Origin: Desulfatibacillum aliphaticivorans DSM 15576
GTDB lineage: Bacteria; Desulfobacterota; Desulfobacteria; Desulfobacterales; Desulfatibacillaceae
Assembly: GCF_000429905.1 (NCBI RefSeq)
Contig: NZ_AUCT01000008.1
Span: 124,001 to 188,000 of the forward strand
Direction: 5' to 3'
Length of the DNA: 64,000 bases
The notes beneath the pieces were generated by a model. The model was not told the DNA's origin. It was given only the letters and a program-made list of their open reading frames with translations, and did no database searches. Shown one piece after another: positions 1 through 7,161 of this stretch. Every line of letters starts with the position of its first letter. Position 1 is the first letter of the stretch. Both the position numbers and the translations under genes were made by a program.

Positions 1-268
1 CGTGATTGTCTTTCCGGCAGTCGTAGATATGATAGTCGCCCACTTTTTCCATGGGCCGTTTTTTCCATTCCGTGGCCTGGGAGGCCAGTTGCACGCTATC
101 CACTTCGGCGTTCAACACAAGGGAGTCATGGACGAAAAATATTCCTTCGTGGGTGACCCCGTACAACGGCTTTTCTTCCGGGATGGGATGCGTCGGGGTT
201 TTTTCCCCCCGGGAGGCGCAGGCCGCCAGGAGCAGGGAGCAGACAAACAAAATTGCGAACTTTTTCAT
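1..268 (-). CDS. Putative lipoprotein, C-terminal part beyond window
   Basis: The gene reads leftward off the window edge, so only the first 89 codons are visible. The start is an ATG at 268 preceded by an AAGAGGAAT stretch. The N-terminus MKKFAILFVCSLLLAACASR is a typical lipoprotein signal: two lysines, a hydrophobic core and a lipobox LAAC, with the Cys near residue 19. The mature part is charged and I recognise no family in it. It lies about 110 bp downstream of the alpha/beta hydrolase gene on the same strand and may be co-transcribed. The product is probably anchored in the cell envelope; its function is unknown. Confidence 0.6.
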   Translation of the reverse strand, partial: MKKFAILFVCSLLLAACASRGEKTPTHPIPEEKPLYGVTHEGIFFVHDSLVLNAEVDSVQLASQATEWKKRPMEKVGDYHIYDCRKDNH

Positions 269-381
269 GATTCCTCTTGTAAGTTGGGTTTCCCCGGGAC
301 CGGGTCAGTCCTTTTTTTGCCTGACTTGGCCTGTAATGTCAAGAAGACCTATGGAGCGGGCCGGCCTTCCTGCCTTTTCGT

Positions 382-1176
382 TCAGGAATTTTGCTCCAAA
401 AACGACTGTATTAAAGTAAAATACTCCCTGCCCGCCCTGTACATGATGTCATTGTGATCGGCGCCCTGGACCATGAAAAATTGCTTCACCGGGGCCGGGC
501 AAGCCTCATGGAGGTTCTTCCCGTGCGACAGCGGGATAATGTGGTCGTGCTCCGCATGAATGACCAAAGCGGGCTTTTTGCATACGGCCATTTTCGCCAG
601 GTTGGCCACGGGATCGTCCTCTCGGGTGAGCCCCATGTCCATGGTATTAACGCCGATGGTGCGCAAAAGAGGAACCACCTGGGCGAACCCGGACTCTATA
701 ATCACCCCATTGATTTCGGGCTGACGGGAAGCCGCAATTTCCAAGGCGGAAGCGCTGCCCAGGGACCGGCCCATGATCCATAGGCTTTTCGTCCTCCCCT
801 CGCGTTTGAGCCAACTCCATACATGGTCGAAAACCGTCTGGGCGTCCGTCAGCATGGATGACACACTGGGCGAGCCTTCGCTTTTTCCGTAGCCCCGATA
901 ATCCACCACCAGAAAACTGATGCCCAGGGAGGTGTAAATCGGGCCTATGTCGTCATAGTCCGCGGCTATCTCCCCGTTGCCGTGAAAAAACAGGATATTG
1001 TGGCTGTCCTTATCCGCAAGATATATGCGGGCGCCCAATTGTACGCCGTCGTTGGTCGGGATGGTCATATCCCGCCCGGATGGGGGGACCGGAGAAGGAT
1101 ATTGGGGGCGCGGATGAAACAAAAACTGCGAGACCAGGGGGCTGTCGAGCTTTTCCAGGAGTTCTTGGGGGTCCAT
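382..1176 (-). CDS. Alpha/beta hydrolase (BEM46/ABHD13-like)
   Basis: Predicted serine hydrolase of about 264 aa. It shows the oxyanion-region motif FFHGNGE, the nucleophile elbow GRSLGS (Ser in GxSxG), an acidic-residue strand ALVIHAEHDHIIPL and a late His in GADHND, so a full Ser-Asp-His triad is plausible. No signal peptide is evident. I chose the ATG at 1176 because GGAGG sits six bases upstream. An in-frame ATG at 1206 would overlap the end of the upstream HD-GYP gene and has a poorer ribosome site. The substrate cannot be told from sequence; esterase or thioesterase activity is typical of the fold. Confidence 0.85.
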   Translation of the reverse strand: MDPQELLEKLDSPLVSQFLFHPRPQYPSPVPPSGRDMTIPTNDGVQLGARIYLADKDSHNILFFHGNGEIAADYDDIGPIYTSLGISFLVVDYRGYGKSEGSPSVSSMLTDAQTVFDHVWSWLKREGRTKSLWIMGRSLGSASALEIAASRQPEINGVIIESGFAQVVPLLRTIGVNTMDMGLTREDDPVANLAKMAVCKKPALVIHAEHDHIIPLSHGKNLHEACPAPVKQFFMVQGADHNDIMYRAGREYFTLIQSFLEQNS

Positions 1177-1195
1177 GCTTGCCTCCGAGTTTAAG

Positions 1196-2434
1196 TTATT
1201 CCTCATCGTCCCGGTATCGTTCCCGGATGGATTTGATGACGTCCACGCAGGAGAAAAAGATGTCCACCAGCTCCGGATCGAACTGGCTTCCCCTTCCTTC
1301 TTTCAGGACCTTGAAGGTTTCCTCGTCGGTCCAGGCTTCCTTATAGACCCGTTTTGAGCACAGAGCGTCAAACACGTCCGCCAGGGCCACGATGCGCCCC
1401 AGAATGGGGATTTCCTCGCCTTTTTTCCCCCGGGCCATGCCGTTGGGCCCTGCGTAGCCTTCCAGGGGCTCTCCGGTCAGATAATCCACGTGCCCCGGGT
1501 ATCCCTTCCCGTCCCACCTTTCATGGTGGTTGAGGGCCACGATCCGTGCGGCGTCGTCAAAATCCGACTGGGACTCGGCGAAAAGCCGGGCGCCCAAAAC
1601 GGAGTGCTGCTTCATGATCTCGAACTCTTCGGGAGTAAAGCGGCCGGGCTTTTTCAAAATCAGGTCCGATATGGCCACCTTTCCCACGTCGTGAAGCATG
1701 GCCGCCATGCGGATGCTGTCCCGGGTGGATTCGATTTCCCCGGTGGATATGTTGCGTCTGGCCGCCCAGCGCTCGTAAAGCTCCAGGGAGTAGCCGCCCA
1801 CCCGGTTGACGTGGGCGCCGGTTTCCTTGGGGTCGCGCATTTCGGCCATTTTGATCATGCGCAGCAAAATGGCGCGGGTCATCTGAGCCCGGACCAGGGC
1901 CACGGACGCGATGCCCGCAAAATGGGACATCATCTGCTCGTCTTCCTGGGAGAAGGAAATGACCTCGCCGCTTTCGTCCTGGGCGTTGATGATCTGAAGT
2001 ACGCCCATGACCTCATCCTTCATGTTCTTCATGGGGATGGCCAAAACCGAGCGGGTGCGGTATCCTGAGGTTTCGTCGAATTTCTTGTTAAAGCCGTACG
2101 GCTTGGACGGATCTATGGCGTGGGCGTCCTCCAGGTTCAAGGGGCGGCCGGTTGCAGCGGCGTAGCCCGCCACGCTTTTCTGATCAATGGGAATGGAAAA
2201 GGTGGAGTAGATGAGCTTTTCGCCTTTGGGAAGCCTTTTTCTGAGGGTGTCGTTTTGGGTGTAGGTAAAGTCAAGAGCCCCGTTGTTGGCAATGTAAATG
2301 GAGCCGGCGTCGGCGTTGACGAACTTTCTTGCACGGGCGAGAATCCGCTCCATGAGAATATCCAGGTCGTGCACCTCATTCAGGTCCGCGCCCAGGGTGG
2401 CCAGAGCCTGAATTTTTTCGTTTTCCCTCATCAT
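1196..2434 (-). CDS. GAF domain/HD-GYP cyclic-di-GMP phosphodiesterase-like protein
   Basis: A protein of about 412 aa with an N-terminal GAF sensor (roughly residues 10-185) and a C-terminal HD-GYP domain (roughly 200-400). The metal-site HD appears in MLHDVGKVAISDLIL, and the signature region in NHHERWDGKGYPG. HD-GYP enzymes hydrolyse cyclic di-GMP, here presumably under control of a ligand or redox signal bound by the GAF domain. There is no receiver or membrane segment, so it is likely cytosolic. The ATG at 2434 is chosen because AGGAG lies seven bases upstream; a TTG at 2440 is too close to that site. It is followed by the alpha/beta hydrolase gene and diverges from the XRE-cupin gene. 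Confidence 0.9.
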   Translation of the reverse strand: MMRENEKIQALATLGADLNEVHDLDILMERILARARKFVNADAGSIYIANNGALDFTYTQNDTLRKRLPKGEKLIYSTFSIPIDQKSVAGYAAATGRPLNLEDAHAIDPSKPYGFNKKFDETSGYRTRSVLAIPMKNMKDEVMGVLQIINAQDESGEVISFSQEDEQMMSHFAGIASVALVRAQMTRAILLRMIKMAEMRDPKETGAHVNRVGGYSLELYERWAARRNISTGEIESTRDSIRMAAMLHDVGKVAISDLILKKPGRFTPEEFEIMKQHSVLGARLFAESQSDFDDAARIVALNHHERWDGKGYPGHVDYLTGEPLEGYAGPNGMARGKKGEEIPILGRIVALADVFDALCSKRVYKEAWTDEETFKVLKEGRGSQFDPELVDIFFSCVDVIKSIRERYRDDEE

Positions 2435-2624
2435 GGCCAAACTCCTTCTCCAATCATGAAACCAAACCAGGTTACTCGCAAGGAATGAACAGGGGTCTGC
2501 GCTTTATCCGGGCGCCCAGGTCAAACGATTTTTTTTCGCGTATAGAATCCATTGTCTTTACTACTTAAGTCAAGCCAAGAAAATTTTCAACCCCTCCGGG
2601 CCATACGCCGGGCTTTTTAGGGCT

Positions 2625-2653
2625 TGTGATTAGTGCGTTCCCTATGGTATATT
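2625..2653 (+). promoter_or_regulatory. Candidate sigma-70 promoter for the XRE-cupin gene
   Basis: TTGTGA at 2625-2630 and TATATT at 2648-2653 are 17 bp apart. This predicts a start near 2660 and a 5' leader of about 45 bases before the ATG at 2704. Assigned by motif match only. Confidence 0.45.
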
Positions 2654-2703
2654 TGAACGGAACATTAACTCATCAGCTTTTATGCTCTTTTTCAGGGGGA
2701 CCC

Positions 2704-3336
2704 ATGGATAATAAGGATATTCCCAGTGTAAATAACGATTTTTTCGAAGGCCTGACCGGAAAAATCTCTCAGGAAGACTCCAAGGACTCGGAGGATGTAG
2801 GGAAGCGCATTCAGGAAATCCGCACCCAACGCGGCCTTTCTTTACAAGAGTTGTCCCAAATGACGGGCTTTGACGTAGATCTTCTGGACGGTATCGAAAA
2901 CAACACGATTCATCCCCAGTTGGGAACCGTCATGAAGCTTTCCAAGGCCCTGGACAGCGCTCTATCCCGGCTGATTTCCGGTCAGGGCAATAAACCGTAC
3001 GAGATTACAAGGAAAGGCGAGCGCAAAAGCATCGCCCGCTCCACCTCGGGCAAAGGCGGCAAAAAGGTGTACAGCTACCACGCCCTGGCCCATGACGTTC
3101 ACGGCCGGAACATGGAGCCCCTTATGGTGGAGTTGGAGGAAAACCCGGACGCGGAAATGTCGGTCCACGAAGGCGAAGAATTCATCTTTGTGCTCAGCGG
3201 CGTAGCCCACTTGAAAGTCGGGGACGATTCTTTCGACCTGGAGCCCGGCGACAGCGCTTACTATCTTTCCACCACCACCCACAGCATCACCGGCAAGGGC
3301 GGTAAGGCGACCATCCTGGCCGTATTATTCGAATAG
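2704..3336 (+). CDS. XRE-family regulator with C-terminal cupin domain
   Basis: A 210-aa protein. Residues about 33-90 form a Cro/C1-type helix-turn-helix (IRTQRGLSLQELSQMTGF). Residues about 135-208 form a cupin barrel with an HEGEEFIFVLSG motif and a later His in TTTHSITG. Regulators of this class bind DNA through the N-terminal domain and are thought to sense a small metabolite in the cupin pocket. The ATG at 2704 follows AGGGGGA; a longer in-frame reading from 2626 lacks a ribosome site and similarity. The gene stands alone, divergent from the HD-GYP gene, so autoregulation of the shared spacer is possible. Its ligand is unknown. Confidence 0.85.
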   Translation: MDNKDIPSVNNDFFEGLTGKISQEDSKDSEDVGKRIQEIRTQRGLSLQELSQMTGFDVDLLDGIENNTIHPQLGTVMKLSKALDSALSRLISGQGNKPYEITRKGERKSIARSTSGKGGKKVYSYHALAHDVHGRNMEPLMVELEENPDAEMSVHEGEEFIFVLSGVAHLKVGDDSFDLEPGDSAYYLSTTTHSITGKGGKATILAVLFE

Positions 3337-3343
3337 GCGCCCG

Positions 3344-3382
3344 AACGGTGAAATTCACCTTATCCTGGTGAATTTCACCGTT
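3344..3382 (+). terminator. Perfect 16-bp inverted repeat, probable terminator
   Basis: Arms 3344-3359 and 3367-3382 are exact reverse complements around a 7-base loop, starting eight bases after the XRE-cupin stop codon. No strong T run follows, so it may act in mRNA stability or as a protein site instead of a classical intrinsic terminator. Confidence 0.55.
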
Positions 3383-3511
3383 GCATCCATTCCCGCTCTG
3401 ATTTCCTAACTTTTGGTTAACACAGTTATCCCATTTTTTTCTTGTTTTTTTCCTGAGCTAATTCTAATTTCTTCCCTCTTGGTGGAAAATTGCCAGACAA
3501 AGCCCTCGCTT

Positions 3512-3527
3512 TGGCATTGTCATTGCT
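3512..3527 (+). promoter_or_regulatory. Candidate sigma-54 (RpoN) promoter for the pilin gene
   Basis: TGGCAT-N5-TTGCT lies at 3512-3527 with the diagnostic GG and GC dinucleotides exactly ten bases apart. This closely matches the -24/-12 consensus and sits about 180 bp before the pilin ATG. Type IV pilin genes of several Deltaproteobacteria are known to be RpoN/PilR dependent, so the location fits. Confidence 0.6.
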
Positions 3528-3709
3528 AATCCCTATTCACAACTTTTTCAGTTCAGGCGGGCCGGCCCTGCTTAGCCGGAAAACCGGTCCGCCGCAACCC
3601 GATGCATAAATGCTGTCCGTATTGGAAAGAGGTTTTACAAAATCTTTGCCAATACGCAGAACAGGACGGTTTTGTGTTGCCTGGTGCAAGCCAAAGGAGA
3701 ATAAAAGCA

Positions 3710-4087
3710 ATGATTCGCCTGAATAAAAGGAAACAGCAAGGGTTCACACTGATTGAACTTATGATAGTCATCGCCATCATCGGCATCCTGGCAGCCATCG
3801 CCATCCCCAACTTTGTTTCTTACCGGAAAAAAGCCTATAACCGCACGGCCCAGGCCGACCTTTCCAGCGCGTACTCTACGGTAATGGCTTATTACGCAGA
3901 CGAAAAACACAAGGAAATCAATAACTTCACCCTGGATAACCTTAAAGACGCAGGCTTCAAGCAAACCGTCGGGGTTGCCATCACGGTGACCAGTGTGAAT
4001 TTCCAGGATTTTGAACTGACTGCCAGGCACGGCCAAGGGGACATCGTGTACACAATTGACGCCGCGGGCGCCCGGTCTCAAAATTAG
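3710..4087 (+). CDS. Type IV prepilin (PilA-like)
   Basis: A 125-aa protein with a short basic leader of 11 residues ending in Gly. It is followed by the type III signal FTLIELMIVIAIIGILAAIA, including the +1 Phe and +5 Glu needed for prepilin peptidase cleavage and assembly. A hydrophobic alpha1-N helix follows, then a small C-terminal region with no cysteine pair. The ATG at 3710 has AAAGGAG nine bases upstream. No pilus assembly, peptidase or PilSR genes are nearby, so the machinery must be elsewhere. A candidate sigma-54 promoter lies upstream. It could serve in pili or as a pseudopilin, but its size and N-terminus resemble the short deltaproteobacterial pilins. Confidence 0.85.
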   Translation: MIRLNKRKQQGFTLIELMIVIAIIGILAAIAIPNFVSYRKKAYNRTAQADLSSAYSTVMAYYADEKHKEINNFTLDNLKDAGFKQTVGVAITVTSVNFQDFELTARHGQGDIVYTIDAAGARSQN

Positions 4088-4110
4088 TTCTGCGTTTTTG
4101 TATGCGGCGG

Positions 4111-4509
4111 TTAATCAGGACCGCCGGTTACGACGGGCTTGATATCCAGGATAGGAGTTCCGTCCATCATGTCCAAACCTTTTACGTGAATAACATTGCC
4201 CTGGACGTCCAGAACGGAAAGCGTCGACATGCCGATGGCGTTGGGCCTGACCGGGGAGCATATGGAAAAGACTCCCTTGGCCTTGGGGCCGTGTGGAGGC
4301 GTTTGATGAATCAGTTCCGGCGAAAAAGCCGGACTTTTGTGAAAATGAAACAGCACAACAATCCGGTCGCCAGCTTTGACGTCGTCCAGCCCGGCCTGGA
4401 ATTCCCGCCTGATTTCCAGGGTTCCTTCCACGTCTGAAATCGAGCAGTGCCGGGGCATCTTTTTTTCCGAAGTATGTACAATTCCAATAGGTTCAAAAAC
4501 AATAGCCAT
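4111..4509 (-). CDS. trmO: tRNA (N6-threonylcarbamoyladenosine37-N6)-methyltransferase TrmO-like
   Basis: A 132-aa protein of the TsaA/YaeB family. The fold is suggested by FEPIGIVHTSEKKMP at the N-terminus, the strand VLFHFHKSP and the family hallmark CSPVRPNAIGMS. TrmO methylates t6A at position 37 of certain tRNAs using S-adenosylmethionine. This copy is the short form, the core domain alone, as in many non-enterobacteria. The ATG at 4509 follows GGAGGAG. The NRDE-family gene ends upstream with a 17-bp gap on the same strand, suggesting an operon; the gene converges with the pilin gene. Confidence 0.85.
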   Translation of the reverse strand: MAIVFEPIGIVHTSEKKMPRHCSISDVEGTLEIRREFQAGLDDVKAGDRIVVLFHFHKSPAFSPELIHQTPPHGPKAKGVFSICSPVRPNAIGMSTLSVLDVQGNVIHVKGLDMMDGTPILDIKPVVTGGPD

Positions 4510-4526
4510 GGGCGGCTCCTCCGGTT

Positions 4527-5315
4527 TTATCTGTCAGCCAGTTCAAATTGATGGCGGGCGACGCTGCAGGCGCCGTTCACGCCGTCCGGGCCGAAGGTCC
4601 TTTCCTCCACTTCCACCCGCCCTGAAAACGAGACGGTCAGGACGGTGGAGCATCTTGTTCCGTATCCTGGGCTTTTGACGAAAATGGAGCTGAGTACGCG
4701 CTCCCAATCCAGGCCCACGCCGGTATCGGGCAGTTTGTCGTCCGGCGCTGTTTTGGAATCCGCCAGCATGGAGAAGAGCGCCTCCCTGTCAAGGCGGCCG
4801 CTTTCCAGAGCGTCCTCCACAATGGAAGCCAGGGCCTTTTTGCCTTTTTCCACCTTGGGCCAGGGGGTGTCCAGGCCCCAGTTGGACAGGCCGAACACGC
4901 CCTCGTCCAGTTTTCTGACCTTGTTGTCCACCCCCGTAAGACAGCACAGGCCGCCCAGGTCCCCCGCCACCAGGTTGAACGGATTGTATTGATCCGCCTT
5001 TTTTTGCACCGTTGTCAGATAATCCTTGGGCGCGTCCTGATTTTGGAGAAACCCGGAGACGAGCAGCCCCCGGCTCTTGGCCTCCTGCTTGATGCGGGAG
5101 ATATCCCTTACATTGGTCAAAGCGGCGAATCGTCCGCGATCATTGACGCCCATCCAGGTTCCGCCGCCCTGGAGGTCCCTACCCGCCAAAATATGGGGAA
5201 AATCGTCCCACCTGGCCATGGAGGCGGTGGGGCGGTTGAAAAATTCATCCCGGTTAGCCGCCAGAATCAGGGGGTAATCAGGATGTTTTCGATAGGCCCA
5301 CAATAAGATGCACAA
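4527..5315 (-). CDS. NRDE/TANGO2 family protein
   Basis: A protein of about 262 aa. It begins with a Cys at position 2 (CILLWAYRKHPDYPLILAAN) followed by the family-defining NRDE tetrad in ANRDEFFNRP. GGTWMGVNDRGRFAALTN and a GNLV-type segment (NPFNLVAGDL) further match the TANGO2/NRDE family. Members resemble N-terminal-nucleophile hydrolases; a role in haem or lipid handling is proposed for eukaryotic relatives but unsettled in bacteria. I take the TTG at 5315 as start because it puts Cys second, as in relatives, and has GGAG nine bases upstream. An upstream reading from 5354 adds 13 unconserved residues. Confidence 0.85.
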   Translation of the reverse strand: MCILLWAYRKHPDYPLILAANRDEFFNRPTASMARWDDFPHILAGRDLQGGGTWMGVNDRGRFAALTNVRDISRIKQEAKSRGLLVSGFLQNQDAPKDYLTTVQKKADQYNPFNLVAGDLGGLCCLTGVDNKVRKLDEGVFGLSNWGLDTPWPKVEKGKKALASIVEDALESGRLDREALFSMLADSKTAPDDKLPDTGVGLDWERVLSSIFVKSPGYGTRCSTVLTVSFSGRVEVEERTFGPDGVNGACSVARHQFELADR

Positions 5316-5658
5316 AAGATGATGCTCCGTTTTCTTTAATTCAGTTTCGCCCAAAGCGCCGAAGCGCCTGCCAAACTCGCAAGCTGGGAAAAAATGCCCG
5401 GTGAAAATTCCCGGTTTGCGGCGAAAATTCCCTCCCGGGCCGCAGCCGTTTTACTTTTCCTGATTGCAAAACAACCAAAAAAAAACAATGGAGGTTTTCT
5501 TTCATCCCCAAACCACGCAGGATTCATGGATTTGTGACAAAATTCACACTAAAACAGGCTGTTTCTGGCATTTTGTTTGCAAATGAAATCAGGCAAGGGG
5601 ATAAGCAAAATCCCCGCTAAAACGCCGAAAAGGCCGGCCTTGATCCGGTTTACAATTT
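5316..5658. other. Intergenic DNA, no gene seen
   Basis: About 340 bp between the NRDE gene start and the candidate RNA. It contains GC-rich short repeats (for example AATTCCC occurring twice near 5408 and 5437) and an AT-rich stretch from 5455. No open reading frame has a credible ribosome site. It probably holds the minus-strand promoter for the NRDE/trmO pair and a plus-strand promoter for the candidate RNA, such as TACAAT at 5651-5656. Confidence 0.4.
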
Positions 5659-5823
5659 GCTTATGAAGGATACTTGGGCGTTGGTGCTCAGGGCTTGTTG
5701 GCGGATGCTCCAAATAAGGCGAATGCCCACGCGTCTTGCCAAGGGTGTCACACGGCGCCTTCAGGTTCCTTTCATAAGCACATAAGGGCATACGCGGCTC
5801 GGCCGTGCATGCCCTTTTTTTTT
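5659..5823 (+). ncRNA. Candidate structured small RNA of unknown family
   Basis: An intrinsic terminator with nine Ts on the plus strand (5786-5823) has no protein gene in front of it. Upstream, 5659-5670 pairs with 5767-5779 (nine perfect pairs GCTTATGAA/TTCATAAGC, then three more past a bulge), closing a domain of about 120 bases. Inside it 5676-5682 can pair with 5722-5728, and 5698-5701 with 5710-5713. A TACAAT -10-like box lies just upstream at 5651-5656. The size (about 165 nt) and closed-rod shape are compatible with a 6S-like RNA, but I see no decisive family signature, so the family is left open. Inferred from structure only. Confidence 0.4.
5786..5823 (+). terminator. Intrinsic terminator
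   Basis: A hairpin with 12-base arms (5786-5797 and 5803-5814, two mismatches) and a 5-base loop is followed directly by nine Ts. On the minus strand the same hairpin is followed by fewer Ts, so it may weakly terminate the tautomerase transcript too. Confidence 0.7.
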
Positions 5824-5827
5824 GGGG

Positions 5828-6175
5828 CTATCCGAACGTTTTGCCGTTCCAGCCCAGTTGCTTGGGATTAACGTCTTCAAAGGCCGCAAACACCCTATCG
5901 GGCGGCACATCCAGCTCCTGTTGCAGGAAGTCGCAGACGGCCTTGGCGTATTCCGAGCATTTTTCCGCGTCCAGTCCGATTTTCTTGATGGTCACTTGGG
6001 CGGTGGGGCCGGTCGTTGCTCCAAACATCATGTCTTTGCCTGGCTCCAGAGTCACCATGACGTATTGCTCGGTCTTGCCGAACAGGTTGGCGACAAAGGC
6101 CGAAGCCTTTTCCATAACGCCCTGGCGGGCGGGTTCGCTGATGGCCTGATTGGTTTCAATTTTAATTAAAGGCAT
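5828..6175 (-). CDS. MIF/D-dopachrome tautomerase family protein
   Basis: A 115-aa protein of the macrophage migration inhibitory factor superfamily. Pro2, the catalytic base after Met removal, is present (MPLIKIETN). The fold's markers YVMVTLEPGKDMMFGAT, the helix around SEYAKAVCDFLQQEL, and the end PPDRVFAAFEDV...LGWNGKTFG align well by eye with animal MIF. Bacterial members tautomerise phenylpyruvate-like enols; the physiological substrate here is unknown. It lacks a signal peptide. ATG at 6175 with AGGAGG upstream; 11 bp after the MBL-fold gene, so probably one operon. Confidence 0.88.
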   Translation of the reverse strand: MPLIKIETNQAISEPARQGVMEKASAFVANLFGKTEQYVMVTLEPGKDMMFGATTGPTAQVTIKKIGLDAEKCSEYAKAVCDFLQQELDVPPDRVFAAFEDVNPKQLGWNGKTFG

Positions 6176-6186
6176 GCGTGATCCTC

Positions 6187-7101
6187 CTAAATCAGCTCGT
6201 AATAGTCGCCGTTTTTGACGGCCCTGCCTTGGGCGATGAGGCTTTCCAGGTGCTTACCCATGATTGCGCGTTCGCCCATCTCAAAAAACTCTTTGGGCTC
6301 CCGGGCCTTTAAATAAACTATGTGCTGCCCGATGACGTCTTCCATGGTCCTGGGTTCGGTCATGAAGCTCAGGAGCTTGTCCTCCCTGGTGCGTATGACT
6401 TGCAGATAATCGTCCCAGACCTGTCCGGGCTGTTCCGTAAACAAGCCGGTTTCGTGGCAGGCGGTCCACACTTTGGCCGGAACCTGGCGCAGCTTTTTGA
6501 CCGAGGCCTCGGTCTGCTCGATGCTGGAAAGAACGTCCCCGTACCAGGGGCCGAAAGGCGTGAGGTCGTAGTCCCCCAAAAGAAGCACGCCTGGCTCCCG
6601 GAAGTAAAAACAGGTATGGCCCGGAGTGTGGCCCGGAGCGTGAATGACGTCCACGGTCACGTTTCCCAGGTTGATGGTTTCGCCGTCCACAAGCAGGCGG
6701 GCCGGCTTCCGGGGCTTGAAATGAAACTGGGACTCCAGGATGTCCATCCAGTAGGCGCGCACGTTTTCCATGCCCGGCTGATCCAGGGCGTACCAGTCGC
6801 AAAAGATGTCCTTGCTGGATAGGGGAAGGGCGTCTTCCTCGCAAATCCACAAGGGGAGATCGTCGAACAAATCCAAGTGGGCGATGTGGTCCTCGTGCCA
6901 GTGGGTGAGCCAGACCACCTGGACCTTGCCCTGGTCCCGCAACTCCTTGAGGCGCTCCCTGTCTGACGCGGGATCGATGAGCACCCCGGCCTCCTCCACG
7001 AACAGCGAATGGCAATGGGGGTATTTCCCGCGATTGGGTCCGGGCAGAAACCGGACCGGTCCGAAAGTCTGCTCCACACACTCTTGCTTGCGATTACTCA
7101 C
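6187..7101 (-). CDS. MBL-fold metallohydrolase
   Basis: A 304-aa metallo-beta-lactamase superfamily protein. The metal-binding HxHxDH motif appears as THWHEDH, and later ligands lie in HTPGHT, the Asp of LLLGDYD and a His in ACHETG. The C-terminal third, after about residue 230, looks like the small helical cap of LACTB2-type hydrolases. Such enzymes cleave thioesters, lactones or nucleic acids; specificity cannot be assigned here. The GTG at 7101 has AAGGAG five bases upstream. It is followed closely by the MIF-like gene. Confidence 0.85.
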   Translation of the reverse strand: MSNRKQECVEQTFGPVRFLPGPNRGKYPHCHSLFVEEAGVLIDPASDRERLKELRDQGKVQVVWLTHWHEDHIAHLDLFDDLPLWICEEDALPLSSKDIFCDWYALDQPGMENVRAYWMDILESQFHFKPRKPARLLVDGETINLGNVTVDVIHAPGHTPGHTCFYFREPGVLLLGDYDLTPFGPWYGDVLSSIEQTEASVKKLRQVPAKVWTACHETGLFTEQPGQVWDDYLQVIRTREDKLLSFMTEPRTMEDVIGQHIVYLKAREPKEFFEMGERAIMGKHLESLIAQGRAVKNGDYYELI

Positions 7102-7161
7102 CGAAACTCCTTTCCAGCCCTCGCTTCAGCCAGCCTGACCGCGCCGTAAAAAACGCCTCTT

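Noticed and set aside
3602..3709. Upstream extension of the pilin reading frame
   Set aside because: It precedes the basic prepilin leader, lacks a ribosome site and would block normal prepilin processing.
5659..5823. Assignment of the structured RNA to 6S or SRP RNA
   Set aside because: The SRP core sequence is absent and I could not identify a decisive 6S signature, so no family is claimed.
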